Assembly (NCBI GenBank): GCA_032718475.1
Contig: JAUCBJ010004657.1
Span: 1-54,580 of the forward strand
Direction of reading: 5' to 3'
Length of the DNA: 54,580 bases
Origin: Nemertoderma westbladi
Lineage: Eukaryota > Xenacoelomorpha > Nemertodermatida > Nemertodermatidae
Made by a program: the position numbers and the translations under genes. The notes under the pieces were generated by a model that was not told the origin of the DNA, ran no database searches, and saw nothing but the letters and a program-made list of their open reading frames with translations. Below are positions 36,558-47,215 of this stretch, piece after piece (positions within the stretch are counted from its first letter, which is position 1; every line of letters starts with the position of its first letter).

Positions 36558-36713
36558 GTGATTGGTTAGTTATATACGAGACATGGCCTGTATTAAAAGG
36601 TATTGCATAGTGATTGGTTAGTTATATACGAGACATGGCCTGTATTAAAAGGTATTGCATAGTGATTGGTTAGTTATATACGAGACATGGCCTGTATTAA
36701 AAGGTATTGCATT
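36558..36713. repeat. 52-bp tandem repeat, three identical copies
   Basis: The unit starts gtgattggttagttatatac and ends ggtattgcata. Copies start at 36558, 36610 and 36662. Confidence 0.95.
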
Positions 36714-36792
36714 TTATTTGAATAAGGCTCTTCTTCTCACTAATATTTTTTAAAATTTAGTTAATTGATCTAACTTTTTTTTCACTAATTTC

Positions 36793-36834
36793 TACAAAAT
36801 TAGTTTACAAAAGTATTTTTTAACTAATTTTGTA
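36793..36834. repeat. Perfect 13-bp inverted repeat (hairpin)
   Basis: tacaaaattagtt (36793-36805) and aactaattttgta (36822-36834) with a 16-base loop. Confidence 0.8.
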
Positions 36835-37664
36835 AAAAAACAGCCCTCCCAGAGTTTCCTTTTATGCCGATTTTTATTTTAATTATATTTATTTTGACAA
36901 AACCCCAAGATATGGTTACAATAAAAATGTAGCCGTGGAGGGAACTTTAATATATTTATGTTCTGAGTGGGGATATATTATAATTGACATAAAACCCGTC
37001 TTGGTGAATCAACAATGTTGATTTTCAATTTAGGGAAAGGAACAGGTTGCAGTGGCAGTCTATTCTAACCAAAACAATAAAAGAAAGTCTATTACACGGA
37101 TACAGTTTCATTTTTGCTCTTAATCAGCTATTATTTGCATCCGTTTTCCCCTGGAGATGGTTGAATTTTGATAGCGTCTAAAAGCATTTTTGTTATTTAT
37201 ATAAAATAATGTAGCCAAATCCGTACCAAAGTTTTTATATCACTTTACAACCGTTTGATAAACCTCTATCAATGACCATCAATCGGCCGAGCTCAACCAT
37301 CTCTGATAACAAGGCAAAAAAAGTGAAACTTTCGTAAATTGTTGTTAAACTGTTCTTATTTCATTGATAGGGCCTACGGCATGTTGAACATACTGTGGTT
37401 GTAAAAACCTGCCAACTCTTTTAAAACTCAACCACTCGGACAGAATAGTTGAATGTCGCTAAATTGAAAATGAGTGAAAAAAAAGTGGTGTTTTCTGCTT
37501 ACTTTTTTTTATCGAATAATTGTTCATTATTGTGGAGTGGAATTAAAAAGTTTATTTTACAATATCACATTGTTTATTGTATATTATAGTATGTAGTAAG
37601 TAATATTATCACCATAATGAAGACATATTATGATTATCCTAATTGGGCAGTGTAGTAGTGAAGA
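36835..37664. other. Intergenic, AT-rich
   Basis: Contains one inverted copy of the dispersed short repeat (37030-37083, gggaaaggaacaggttgcag ... ctaaccaaaacaataaa). No gene seen. Confidence 0.5.
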
Positions 37665-37870
37665 TCACAATTTGCAATCGCGGTAAATGTGCACCACTCT
37701 CTGTGAATTTGCAATTTCGTATCCAGAAGTTGTGGGATCGAGCCCAGCAAAGAGGCAACTCAGTGTGAATGCTTTAAAGTGACTAGTCAAGGCGATCTGG
37801 GGAGTTTTGGGGGGACCGCCTGTGAATAAGTCATCAAATCGGTGTACATACATAGTCCCTGGCCTAACAG
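37665..37870 (+). mobile_element. tRNA-derived SINE sharing its body with the SINEs at 4034 and 5940
   Basis: The head has a B-box-like gggatcgagccc (37735). The body has gaatgctttaaagtgactag and ggggggaccgc..aataagtcatca, then ccctggcctaa.agcctaaa, matching the plus orientation of the 5940-6216 copy. Confidence 0.65.
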
Positions 37871-38465
37871 CCTAAAATATTTATCAGCCTCCAATATGGT
37901 GACACGCTGGCCAACCCCGAAACAAAAAACCACAAATTAATCTTTCCCAGAGATCTGGTAACGTCGTCAATGAGAAATCAGATACGATTGCCATAGATCA
38001 GCAGCATGGAGTAGTCGAGTACAGTGCAAAGTAGTTGAACAAAGTGCCCTATACATTGCTTGGCATCAATCGGATGCGGAATCAACACGTCAAATTTCCT
38101 AGAAACTGTAATAAATCTTAGCTGTACCAAATTTCCCTGTCTTCTTAATGGTTTAGGTTTGTTTATACTCGATTATATATTTAAAATAATGTTATTTGCA
38201 TAATCATGCAATTATAGTTGAATAATTATAATAAAATGCATATTTATTTTGCGTTTGTTCTTACTATTAATTCTTACTATTGAAGTCTATAATAATTATT
38301 GCATATACAATACCATTACCATACCAATTGCATACCCAACAAACATTGCATGATTGCTTATTAATCCATTAGTTAAATTTATCTATATACTAAATTAAAT
38401 AACACGGTCATTCAACATATATTATTAAAACGTATTTCAGATAAAACAATTTCAAACTGTATGAG
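37871..38465. other. Upstream flank of the gustatory-receptor-like gene
   Basis: AT-rich. No upstream exon recognised. A stop lies just before the ATG at 38466. Confidence 0.4.
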
Positions 38466-39938
38466 ATGCGGTCACAAGCAACAAACTTACATTTAGATTG
38501 TTCAGATAAAGATGGAGATTCTGTATCAAGCATAGAAACCATTTACATTGCTGATCGCCCCAATATTGACACTAGTGAAGGAAGCAAAGTTTCCATAGAA
38601 ACCAGCGGTATTGTCAAAGAAGACAATCCCTCCAGTATCAATAATGTTGTGGATGGTATCAAAGAAGAAGTCGATATGGATATTTTGGAAAAAAGAAGAA
38701 AGTCACGTCTCATTATGTTATTGATGTTAGTTGCAGGCTTACGATGGAGAAAAAATTTACCTGAATGTGTTTTTATACAACTAACATATGATTCGTCATT
38801 TAACAAGATAGTTTGGAGAATCTGTGATAATTGGATATATTCTCTATTTGGATTCTCTTTAATTTGTTTCAACTTATTTTCATACATGGTGTCATGCTTT
38901 TATGTACACAGAAAGGGGGGAATTAATGGAAAGTTTATGATGGTTTTCAGTCAAACAATTCTTAGCAGTTTGGGAGTATTATCGTCTCTTGTTTGGCATA
39001 TTAAAAGCTATAGAAGTTCATACTTTTCTGAATTACAATCTTATATGGATGGTGTCAGTAAACCCAAAAAACAGAAGCAATCTTATAATCATTTAAAAAT
39101 GGAACCAATAGTCACAATTAATGAATCTGTGAAAGCTATAATAAAACACAAGAGATATTATTTAGAAATTATATTGGTGAGCTTTTTTATTATGACAGGG
39201 TCACTTATAATATTGTCATTTGTAATTAGTTCCCTTGAATATTCGCTTATTTATGTTCTAGAATTATTTATCCAACCATTTAATGTTGACCAATGGTATA
39301 TTTGGATAACACCTAGGATTTTAGCCTCTCTATATACCTATCTCGTATTTTTTGGATTTTATGTATTTGCATTGCTTTTGGTTCAGGATAGCTATGAAGA
39401 TTTCTCTTTACTTATTTGCGAAATTCATAGTTATGTCAACAACATGGGCAGCTTAAATGCAGATATCTTGTCTTTCATCAACTGCAGGATTTACAATCTT
39501 AATACACTTCAGCAGAAACGCGACAATTTGATAAATACTTGGTTAGGGATATTTTTAGCAGTTGAAATACCTACCCTTTGCTTTTTTCTCTATGAAGGTT
39601 TGAAGATGGGTATAAGTGAAAGAAATAATCTCACATATCCATTAATGTTTATTTCACTTGGGATACTTCTAATTTTCGCCCTTGGATTGTTATTATGGAT
39701 TATGGGAAAACAACATTCTTTCAACCAATCTATGTTGCTTACTCTACAAGGGTTTCAAATTGATTATACCAACTGTAATGAGGTCAATCAGATGGTATTA
39801 TTGTTTCAGACTATAAAGAGTTATAATTGTGGATTTACTATATTAGGAATATTTGTTGTTGATAAAACATTACTATTAACAGTATTTAGTCTTATAATCT
39901 CGTATGCTGTATTGTTGTATCAATGTGATACCGCATAA
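38466..39938 (+). CDS. Gustatory-receptor-like seven-helix membrane protein (GRL)
   Basis: A 490-residue single-exon ORF. Hydrophobic helices lie at about 124-147, 157-179, 232-256, 285-306, 358-377, 391-413 and 457-486, with a long acidic cytoplasm-like N-terminus (1-80). The seventh helix reads GIFVVDKTLLLTVFSLIISY and ends SYAVLLYQC. In the insect gustatory receptor family the same place has a D(R/K)xLL segment and a TYxxxxxQF ending. That layout, the helix count and the length of about 400-490 are my reasons. Insect members form ligand-gated cation channels; related proteins are known from cnidarians, molluscs, sea urchins and hemichordates, with few functions tested. No neighbouring paralogue is present. 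Alternatives are an unrelated seven-helix receptor; I see no DRY or NPxxY motif of class A GPCRs. Confidence 0.75.
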   Translation: MRSQATNLHLDCSDKDGDSVSSIETIYIADRPNIDTSEGSKVSIETSGIVKEDNPSSINNVVDGIKEEVDMDILEKRRKSRLIMLLMLVAGLRWRKNLPECVFIQLTYDSSFNKIVWRICDNWIYSLFGFSLICFNLFSYMVSCFYVHRKGGINGKFMMVFSQTILSSLGVLSSLVWHIKSYRSSYFSELQSYMDGVSKPKKQKQSYNHLKMEPIVTINESVKAIIKHKRYYLEIILVSFFIMTGSLIILSFVISSLEYSLIYVLELFIQPFNVDQWYIWITPRILASLYTYLVFFGFYVFALLLVQDSYEDFSLLICEIHSYVNNMGSLNADILSFINCRIYNLNTLQQKRDNLINTWLGIFLAVEIPTLCFFLYEGLKMGISERNNLTYPLMFISLGILLIFALGLLLWIMGKQHSFNQSMLLTLQGFQIDYTNCNEVNQMVLLFQTIKSYNCGFTILGIFVVDKTLLLTVFSLIISYAVLLYQCDTA

Positions 39939-40159
39939 TGCAATTGAATACTGACTACCATACCATACTGTAATACTACTGTACACACAAATACTAGACC
40001 TGATAACAATAACACCTGTTCCGAGATTGTATGACATGACATGACCTGACATGTATTCGAGATCCATGAATGCTTTGCTCATCCATCCCATTTTCCATGA
40101 AAAGATCGTACCATAAGAATGAGGACTAACAAGCTATTTTGGTAGAAAGTTAACCGTCA
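39939..40159. other. 3' flank of the GRL gene
   Basis: No clear polyadenylation signal or gene. Confidence 0.3.
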
Positions 40160-40690
40160 TAGAATCATATCGTAGAATCAGCTTGATTTCGATTGCAGCT
40201 AAGATATTAAATTGAAAGGCCCCTCTGTATGGCAACCAAAATGGGTTGGCTGATAAAGACAGAACTACATGGGCCAATTCTGATAAGGAACGGGAGTCAC
40301 CTAGCCATCATCTTTGTAGACTTCTTCAAGGCCATAGATTCTGTCTCAAGTCAAAGCTTGTTTAAGATCCTCGAGACTTTTGGAATTACTGATTACAGAT
40401 TACACAATTGCTGTAATTAAATCATTGTAAAATTGTTCCACAATACTTGTCTCACCTACTGACGGAGATATAGACCTATTTGAAGTGCTATTGAAGTACT
40501 ATTTGAAGTTCTTTCAGGGTGACACTCAGGCACTTTCCTCTTCTTTATTGTGGTGGAATATGTGCTGTGAATGTCTCTTATCCAACATAATATAGAGATA
40601 TGGAGTGGAAACACATCTAACCATTGGTAGTAGAAGTAGAGGAAAACCACCAATACACTTGACAGACCATGACTTTAATTTCGATAAACC
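40160..40690 (+). mobile_element. LINE-A-type fragment, old
   Basis: Mixed frames encode ISIAAK, SHLAIIFVDFFKAIDSVS, FQGDTQA, FFIVVEYVL and GSRSRGKP, all matching the LINE-A reverse transcriptase in order. The catalytic FADD is decayed (HDFNFD). Confidence 0.8.
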
Positions 40691-41364
40691 AATCCTAAAG
40701 TAGATTCATATGCTACACCATAATAATATTTGGCTCTTTCAATAGAAACATCAATAATTGAGGTACCCCCTCCCCAAGCATTGTTATTCGATAAATTTCA
40801 TGTTCACAACACTCTTCTATCATAGTCTGTGTATTAGTACCACTCAATAGATCGAGTGATTCCATGGTCTCTTCAATTTTTCCTACTTGAACATGAACAT
40901 ATTCCAACAAATGTGTAACTTGACTCGTTTATTGACTGCGAAAAAACCTGGGTTTATCATGCACCCAGCCCAGAGTCACTAATCTACCGCTAACTACATA
41001 CTAATCTACCTCGATTTGGTTATTGTGAATGAGATCTGACACTTATATTACATCTTAAATTAATCTCTTTGTTTTACAATATAAATAAGATTAATTAAAA
41101 AACTCTTTATTTAATTAATATTGTCCTATTACATTACATACTGAAATCACTTTTTGAGCATCTTGAATTTCTAATTGAAATTAGTATTTCATCTATATTA
41201 TGAATTGTTTCAGAAGACTTCAGATAGGCCAATAAGCCATTCACCCATTTATTGGTGTTAGTGGTGAATGAGTGGTTTCATATTCCAGAAGAATAGTAAG
41301 GCAGTGCAGTGCACATGGACAGCAAGTGAGGTTATAAGATATTATTGTAGCGACAATGCGCCTG
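40691..41364. other. Intergenic, no gene supported
   Basis: The minus-strand ORF at 40713-40910 (HVQVGKIEETMESLDLLSG) reads protein-like, but has no known motif or splice context, so I leave it undecided. Confidence 0.35.
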
Positions 41365-42050
41365 TTTTGGCTGTCTATTTGATTTTATTAAAGCGTTCGA
41401 CCTCGTTGAATGGTTGTCGTTATATTTAGAATTAATTAAAAATGGAAAAAAAAAGAAAAAAAAGGGATTTTGCCCGTTATTTTTGAGGCGTTTATTATTT
41501 ATTTATCGTATCCAAGAATATTACGTTAGATGGAATGCATCCTGTTCAGTTCAATTTACGATTAGTAATGGTGTCAGACAAGGCTCCATAATTTACGATT
41601 AGTAATGGTGTCAGACAAGGCTCCATAATTTACGATTAGTAATGGTGTCAGACAAGGCTCCATAATTTACGATTAGTAATGGTGTCAGACAAGGCTCCAT
41701 AATTTACGATTAGTAATGGTGTCAGACAAGGCTCCATAATTTACTATTAGTAATGGTGTCAGACAAGGCTCCATAATTTACGATTAGTAATGGTGTCAGA
41801 CAAGGCTCCATAATTTACTATTAGTAATGGTGTCAGACAAGGCTCCATAATTTCACCCCGGTAGTTTTAAACATATTAATACATAGATTAATAGCGGCTA
41901 AGGTCGGTTGTTTTATAGGTACGCACTATTTTGGATGCTTGGCATACTGTATGCAGATGACTTGCTATGCCCATCGGTTTTAGGATTGAATTTTATGATT
42001 AATATTTGTGCAGACTTTTGTAAAGAGTATCGATTAAGTTTACGTACAGA
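41365..42050 (+). mobile_element. Reverse-transcriptase fragment of another LINE family, with a tandem expansion inside
   Basis: Encodes LFDFIKAFDLVEWLSLYLEL, IYRIQEYYVRWN, VQFTISNGVRQGSI, then after the 37-bp array ISPR, and LGILYADDLLCPSVLG with the catalytic YADD and FCKEYRLSLR. Frames are broken. The array lies exactly between GSI and ISP. Confidence 0.75.
41554..41851. repeat. 37-bp tandem repeat derived from an RT motif, eight copies
   Basis: The unit atttacgattagtaatggtg+tcagacaaggctccata codes for ISNGVRQGSI in its first copy. Only cga/cta variation is seen. As 37 is not a multiple of 3, later copies are out of frame. Confidence 0.95.
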
Positions 42051-42052
42051 TA

Positions 42053-44313
42053 TCTATATATATAAATATCCTCTGTCTGTCTGTGAGTCTGTGAGTCTAT
42101 GAGTCTGTGAGTCTATGAGTCTGTGAGTCTGTGAGTCTGTCCAAGCTATACGCTCCGACACACATGCACCAATCTGAGCAAATGATACATCGATCGAAAG
42201 CTCTCGTCCTGAGCACGTAAACTATCGCAATCTCGAGGCTAATTTTACGCGTTTGCTTGCGTGAATGCGTATTTTGTGTTCGTTCGGGCGAAATGTATCG
42301 AATTATTTCGGTTCTTCTATCGGTAATTAATTATTTAGAGGGGTAACATTTATCCCATCTGGTATAAAATTAACATGAGTAGATTCGCCGTGTCCCATTC
42401 TCACAAAGTATTTATTTTATTCGAGTGTTTAATATAAATATGTATGATTATTTATTGATTAAAAATCAAATAGTGTATAAATATGTCATATTCGCCAAGC
42501 ACGATCGAATTGGCCTATTCTTAGTGCTGTAGTGAATAGGGAAGGATTTTTTTCTGTATCATAGCAACGTTAAGGTAATTATTGAAATCGCAGCTAGCTG
42601 GCTGGGCACAGATAAGGAGCAAGCAGGCTGGAGTGTTGATTGGGGTGGGTTTGGATTGTCTGTTGCGAATTGCTCAAGAGTAATTCTGCTTTCTCAATCA
42701 TTGGCTGCATGGAAGGAGAGGTTTATAACATTTTTGTTTTACTGTTATGAATATTAAAAGTAAAATAATTATTTCTGTAGGCCTATACTTACTGTATTAT
42801 TATTTTATCTAATATTATACATCTAATCTCGATGAAATCTCGCTTACTATAGCTCGTTAGATAGGTCTCGCCCTAACTCGTTGCAACGTAATACTCAGAG
42901 CCGTCTGAAGTTCCCCCATGTGCCGCTAGGGGGCGAATTGTCCGATAGTGAAAACCTGATCTCATTGGGTTGTTTTTAATGCTTTTGAGCTGAAACTTGG
43001 TAGCTATATACTGCAGCATAGGCTGTATATTTCCGGAGTCACTGAGTTGTCCACAGTTCCCCAGTCTACCGTTAGAGGGCTAAATGTCTGAGAGTTAACA
43101 TCTTCTCCAACTTTGTTATTTATAATCCGTTTAGACTGAATTTGGTAGGCATCTACTACAGCATAGGCTATATCTTTACTGAGTCGCGCAGAGTTGTCTA
43201 CATTACCCGCGTCTGCCGCTAGAGGGCGAAATGTATGAAAGTTAACATCTCCTCCAACTTTGTTATTTACAATCCTTTTAGACTGAAACTTGGTAGGCAT
43301 CTACTATAGCATAGGCTATATCTTTGCGGAGTAGTAGAGTCGTCTACAGTTCCACAGTCAGCCGCTAGAGGGCGAATTGTCTGAAAGTTAACATATTCTC
43401 CAACTTTGTTATTTACTAACGGTTTAGACTGAAACTTGGTAGGCATCTACTACAGCATAGGCTGTACCTTTACGGAGTTACAGAGTTGTATACAGTCCCC
43501 CCATCTGCCGCTAGAGGGCGACATATCTGATAGTGAACACCTCATCCCATTTGGTTCTTTTTAATCATTTTGAGCTGAAACTTGGTTGGTATCTACTACA
43601 TCATAGGCTGTATCTTTACGGGGTTGCAGAATCCTATTCACTTCCCCAGTCTACCGCTAGAGGGTGAAATGTCTGAAAGTTAACATCTTCTCCAACTTTG
43701 TTATTTACTAGCAGTTTAGACTGAAACTTTGTAGGCATCTACTACAGCATAGGCTGTACCTTTACGGAGTCACAGAGTTGTATACAGTCCCCCCATCTGC
43801 CGCTAGAGGGCGACATATCTGATAGTGAACACCTCATCCCATTTGGTTCTTTTTAATCCTATTGAGCTGGAACTTGGCAGGAATCTACTACAGCATATTC
43901 TGTATTTTTACGGAGTCCCAGAGTCGTCCACAGTTCTTCAGTCTACCGCTAGAGGGTGAAATGTCTGAATGTGAACATCTACATCAATTTTGTTATTTAC
44001 AATCTGTTTAAGCTGAAACTTGAAAGGCAGGCATTTTACTTCACCATAAACCCCATCTTTACCAAACTGCAGCGCCGTCTGCATTTCACCAGTCCGCAGG
44101 TAGAGGGTGGATCTGAAAGTGATCATTTTCTGGAAATTTTGTTATTTACAATCTGCCTAAAGTTGAAACTTGACAGTTATCTCTTATGGGGGTGGTGTTT
44201 TATTTAATGATGGTGTCTGTTCCGTATGCAGTTCTCAAATCTCCCACACATATTCATATATCATCTGCACGTGCACTAGAAAGCTGTGGCCCGAAGGGCC
44301 ACAGGCTTTCTAG
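42053..44313 (+). mobile_element. Helitron-like non-autonomous element with tandem-repeat core
   Basis: Candidate 5' end TCTATATATATAAATATC at 42053, preceded by A. An 8-bp microsatellite follows (tgagtctg, 42070-42130), then unique sequence, the 146-bp array, and a 3' palindrome ending CTTTCTAG at 44313, followed by T. The A/T flanks and the CTAG end fit Helitrons. The subterminal 3' sequence, reverse-complemented (atatatgaatat), resembles the 5' end (atatataaatat), like the asymmetric inverted repeats of Helentrons. Architecture and repeat length recall the bivalve 'pearl'/HINE elements. No helicase inside. Confidence 0.6.
42923..44106. repeat. 146-bp tandem array carrying a CTCF-like motif in each unit
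   Basis: The motif ccgctag(a/g)ggg(c/t)g starts at 42923, 43216, 43362, 43508, 43654, 43800 and 43946, with decayed versions at 43069 and 44094. Spacings are 146, 147, 146, 146, 146, 146, 146 and 148. The rest of each unit includes gctgaaacttggtaggcatc and tactacagcataggctgt. Two unit types alternate: one with cacctcatcccatttggttc, the other with catcttctccaactttgtta. Two more units lie in the element at 44804-45317. Confidence 0.9.
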
Positions 44314-44314
44314 T
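44275..44314. repeat. Terminal palindrome of the Helitron-like element
   Basis: Stem actagaaagc/gctttctagt (10 bp), one bulged G, then tgtggccc/gggccaca (8 bp) with a gaa loop. Confidence 0.9.
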
Positions 44315-44803
44315 TAATCCAAATAAAAATGCGCAATATAATTATAATTGCAATGTTTATTAATTATAACATAATTAACATAATTAATGCAACATATTCC
44401 AAATATTAATGTAAATGTATACCATTTCAGTACGACTTGAAACCTCCAGTAGCTAATATTACTGTCAATAATATAAACTTACCATGGGTTCAGCAGGCAA
44501 CACATTTAGGCATCGGTGTTTTTTGAGAGCGATGTGTTACGAAAAAGGGGCGAATTGATTGCAAAATTAGCTAACCTTAGGTAGGAATATCATTTTGTGT
44601 CTCCTAGTAATGTATGTTATATACAAAAGTTGTACACGACTAGCTGTTATGGTAGCCCCATTTGGAATTTAGACTCACATTGTGTTAATAAAAATATATA
44701 CTGCATGTAGGATAAAAATGTAGACCTGCATGGCAACTTCCATATAATAGCCATCGCTATATATTGTAGAAGGTTTGGTCAATTTCAATCATCCGAAAAT
44801 ATT
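44315..44803. other. Intergenic, AT-rich
   Basis: No gene or recognised repeat. Confidence 0.45.
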
Positions 44804-45317
44804 GTGGGGCGAGCCACGAAGTTGGCGGAGCCTTAGCGAATTGACACTGTTAGGGGGTGGGTCAATTTATGCAAATAGTTGTCGTCGTCGTCGTCGTCGT
44901 CGTTGTCGTCGTCGTCGTTGTCGTCGTCGTCGTTGTCGTCGTCGTTACGATTTTGACATGCTAATAACTTTGTCGGATTTAAAGCTGCCAAGTTGAAAAT
45001 TTGTAGGTATCAATATGAGCAAAAGTTGAGATTTTTGAGAGACTTTCAGACACCATCAGTGCAATGGTCTCCCGCTAGAGGGCCACATGTCTAAACATTA
45101 AATGCCCTCCCATTTCTTTGCTTTTAATCCGTTTAAGCTGAAACTTGGCAGATATGTATTAGACCATTAGCTGTGACTTTCAAGGGAGGCGAATCCATCT
45201 GCAGTTCTCCAGTCTGCCGCTAGAGGGCCAACGTGACTATTTGCATAAATTGACCTACCCCCTAACAGTGTCAATTCGCTAAGGCTCTGCCAACTTCGTG
45301 CTGCGCGAAGTCCCCAC
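44804..45317. mobile_element. GTGGGG-end DNA element with about 80-bp inverted ends
   Basis: The left arm (44804-44880) and right arm (45238-45317) match in reverse complement through gaagttgg, gagccttagcgaattgac, actgttagggggtgggtcaa and tttatgcaaatag. Outer segments differ (gcgagcc against acttcgcgcag). The interior has a (gtc)n microsatellite (44880-44945) and two 145-bp-spaced CTCF-like units (45072 and 45217). No ORF. Confidence 0.85.
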
Positions 45318-45505
45318 TTCGTGTTATATAGTCGTTTAGTAAGGTTCGCTTCTAGTGTAATTCATTCCATTCCAATAAATTATGTGTTCGGTTTCTAGGC
45401 AGGTCATTTTTCTGGCCCATGTTAAGAATACCAGACTCTCTGCGGTTATATTTCACTTTGCAGTTAACCCCATGTGGAGAATACCAGGTTTTCACCAAAA
45501 ACACA

Positions 45506-45650
45506 GGTTACAGAAGGGCTGAATCTAACCAAAACACTAAACGAATTAGTATATGTACAGGTTATAAGACAGAAGTAAGCGCTATAATACACTTAATAAA
45601 GATAAATTTAAAAATATAAAAAATCTTCATATATAAAATTCCAATAATAA
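45506..45650 (+). repeat. Dispersed repeat, second copy of 3866-3990
   Basis: gaagggctgaatctaaccaa, gtacaggttataaga and cttaataaagataaa, in the same order as at 3866, ending A-rich. The bases just upstream (caggttacagaagggctg) tie it to the dispersed short repeat. Confidence 0.6.
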
Positions 45651-46239
45651 GTCGACCGAAAAGTGAAATCCTGGTATTCATGATTGTAGGAGTATTAGCG
45701 GTCATAATCTTAGATTTACTGTATTAGTAAATGAATGTGGTATCCCTGTAGACTGATTAAAACCGGACCCAGTAAAAAAGTAATGAGATAATATGTTCCT
45801 GCGCCGTCAGATAGTGAACAGCAAATAATTCAAATTTGCGGGGAACTTTCTAATATTATAGAGAGCGAGTTGGAGGTGCCCGGTTTTAATGGGGAAGAAA
45901 TGTATAATGCATCTAATTGGGTTTCCACGCATTAGCTCCAAAAAGGCAATAATTATTATAGAATATTCCCATCGTCTTTTTTCCATTGTTTCATTGTTCG
46001 GTTGTGCATTATTATTATTTTTTGTTGTTGTTGTTGTTGTTGTTTAATATCTTTCTCATTGTGCTTTATAAGTAGGGGAAGGATATATTTTTTGTGATTT
46101 TGAGCCACCTATTTTCTTTTCTTTTCTTTATACATATTGTTATTATGTTACACTATATAATTTACATACGCAAGGCTATACCGAGTTTATGCTCGTGTAC
46201 GATATTAAATTAAGTTATATTATTATACTTTTTTGTTGG
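45651..46239. other. Intergenic with a possible coding relic
   Basis: The frame 45795-45935 reads VPAPSDSEQQIIQICGELSN and on to a stop. It has protein-like composition but is unidentified; it may be the ORF1 relic of the DIRS-like element downstream. Confidence 0.3.
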
Positions 46240-46325
46240 GCACAGCTTTTGAAAAGACGGCAATGACGTCCAGGTGGGATCGAACTGGTAACCTCCGGGT
46301 TGGAAGTTTGACGGAACTGAGTCAT
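46240..46325 (-). mobile_element. tRNA-Gly-like SINE, reverse copy
   Basis: Reverse complement of the head and body of the SINE at 28826: cttccaacccggaggttacc, agttcgatccc, then gcaaaagctgtgccc-like text. Confidence 0.65.
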
Positions 46326-46639
46326 AATAATTTACTATGGAAATATTTTTATAAATACTTAAATGGAGTATTTAATTGGTCTTTTCATTTGGATTAAGTT
46401 AGTCTATTGTCCTCCCTACCTCTACTATTGGTTATTTTGAGTGAAAACGTGCTAATTATTAATTTAGGCGACATACCTTAATCAATAAACATCTATCTAT
46501 CTATTATTAAATATTATTATTATTAAATATTGTTATTATAATATATTCTATGAAATGAAACATAAAAAATATTTCATATACTCACTATAATTCGCTGTAA
46601 TTTCACTTTAAGAGGTCTACGCTCCCCAATGCAATACAG

Positions 46640-47215
46640 GGGAGGGAACCGGGGCTAACAAAGGCGAGGCCGAGTATACAACATCAACCAAGCTAATGGA
46701 GGCCAAGAACGCGACTCAATCTACTACACCCATCCAGGAGGCCGACAACCTTGTTTCCCTTCCAACACCCATAATTTGGGATAAACTGAAACATCAGTTA
46801 GAAGGTTATGATTCTGCAAAACTACTTTACTTAGAAGAGGGCTTTTCTGTTAGTTTTAGTATAAATTACCAAGGTACTACCTATCTGCTCGTCAGAATCC
46901 TCTTGTGGTACAACAGAAACTCAAGAAAGAGGTATGCTGGGCGAATGGCTGGACCTTTTCATGATCCACCTTTCAAATTCTATCACGTCAACCCCATAGG
47001 TATACGTCCAAAAAAGACCCCCAATGAGTTCAGGATGATTCATGATTTTTCCGCTCCTTATGATGATTCATCTGTAAATAGCAATATATCTAGATAAAAT
47101 GCCTCTGTTGCGCATTATTTAGTGGATCATGCTATTTCCATTATTTTAAGATTAGGTTCTTGTTGTTTCATGGCAAAAACTGATATCGCGTCTCCCTTTG
47201 AGGTCAAGAGTAAGT
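46640..47215 (+). pseudogene. DIRS-like retrotransposon reverse-transcriptase relic
   Basis: The frame 46696-47097 and its neighbours encode TPIIWDKLKHQLEGYDSAK, SINYQG, LVVQQKLKKEV (shifted frame), AGRMAGPF, FYHVNPIGIRPKKTPNEFRM, IHDFSAPYDDSSVN, NASVAHYLVDHAI and CFMAKTDI. This order (PxGxxPKK, FRxIHDxSxP, MAKxDI) is typical of the RT of DIRS-type tyrosine-recombinase elements. It stops abruptly at 47215, where a fold-back insertion begins. No recombinase seen. Confidence 0.65.

Noticed and set aside
40713-40910. Minus-strand ORF of 65 residues, protein-like in composition
   Set aside because: Too short to judge, no known motif and no splice partner found.
44775-44996. Arginine-rich ORF of 73 residues
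   Set aside because: Produced by the (gtc)n microsatellite inside the GTGGGG element.
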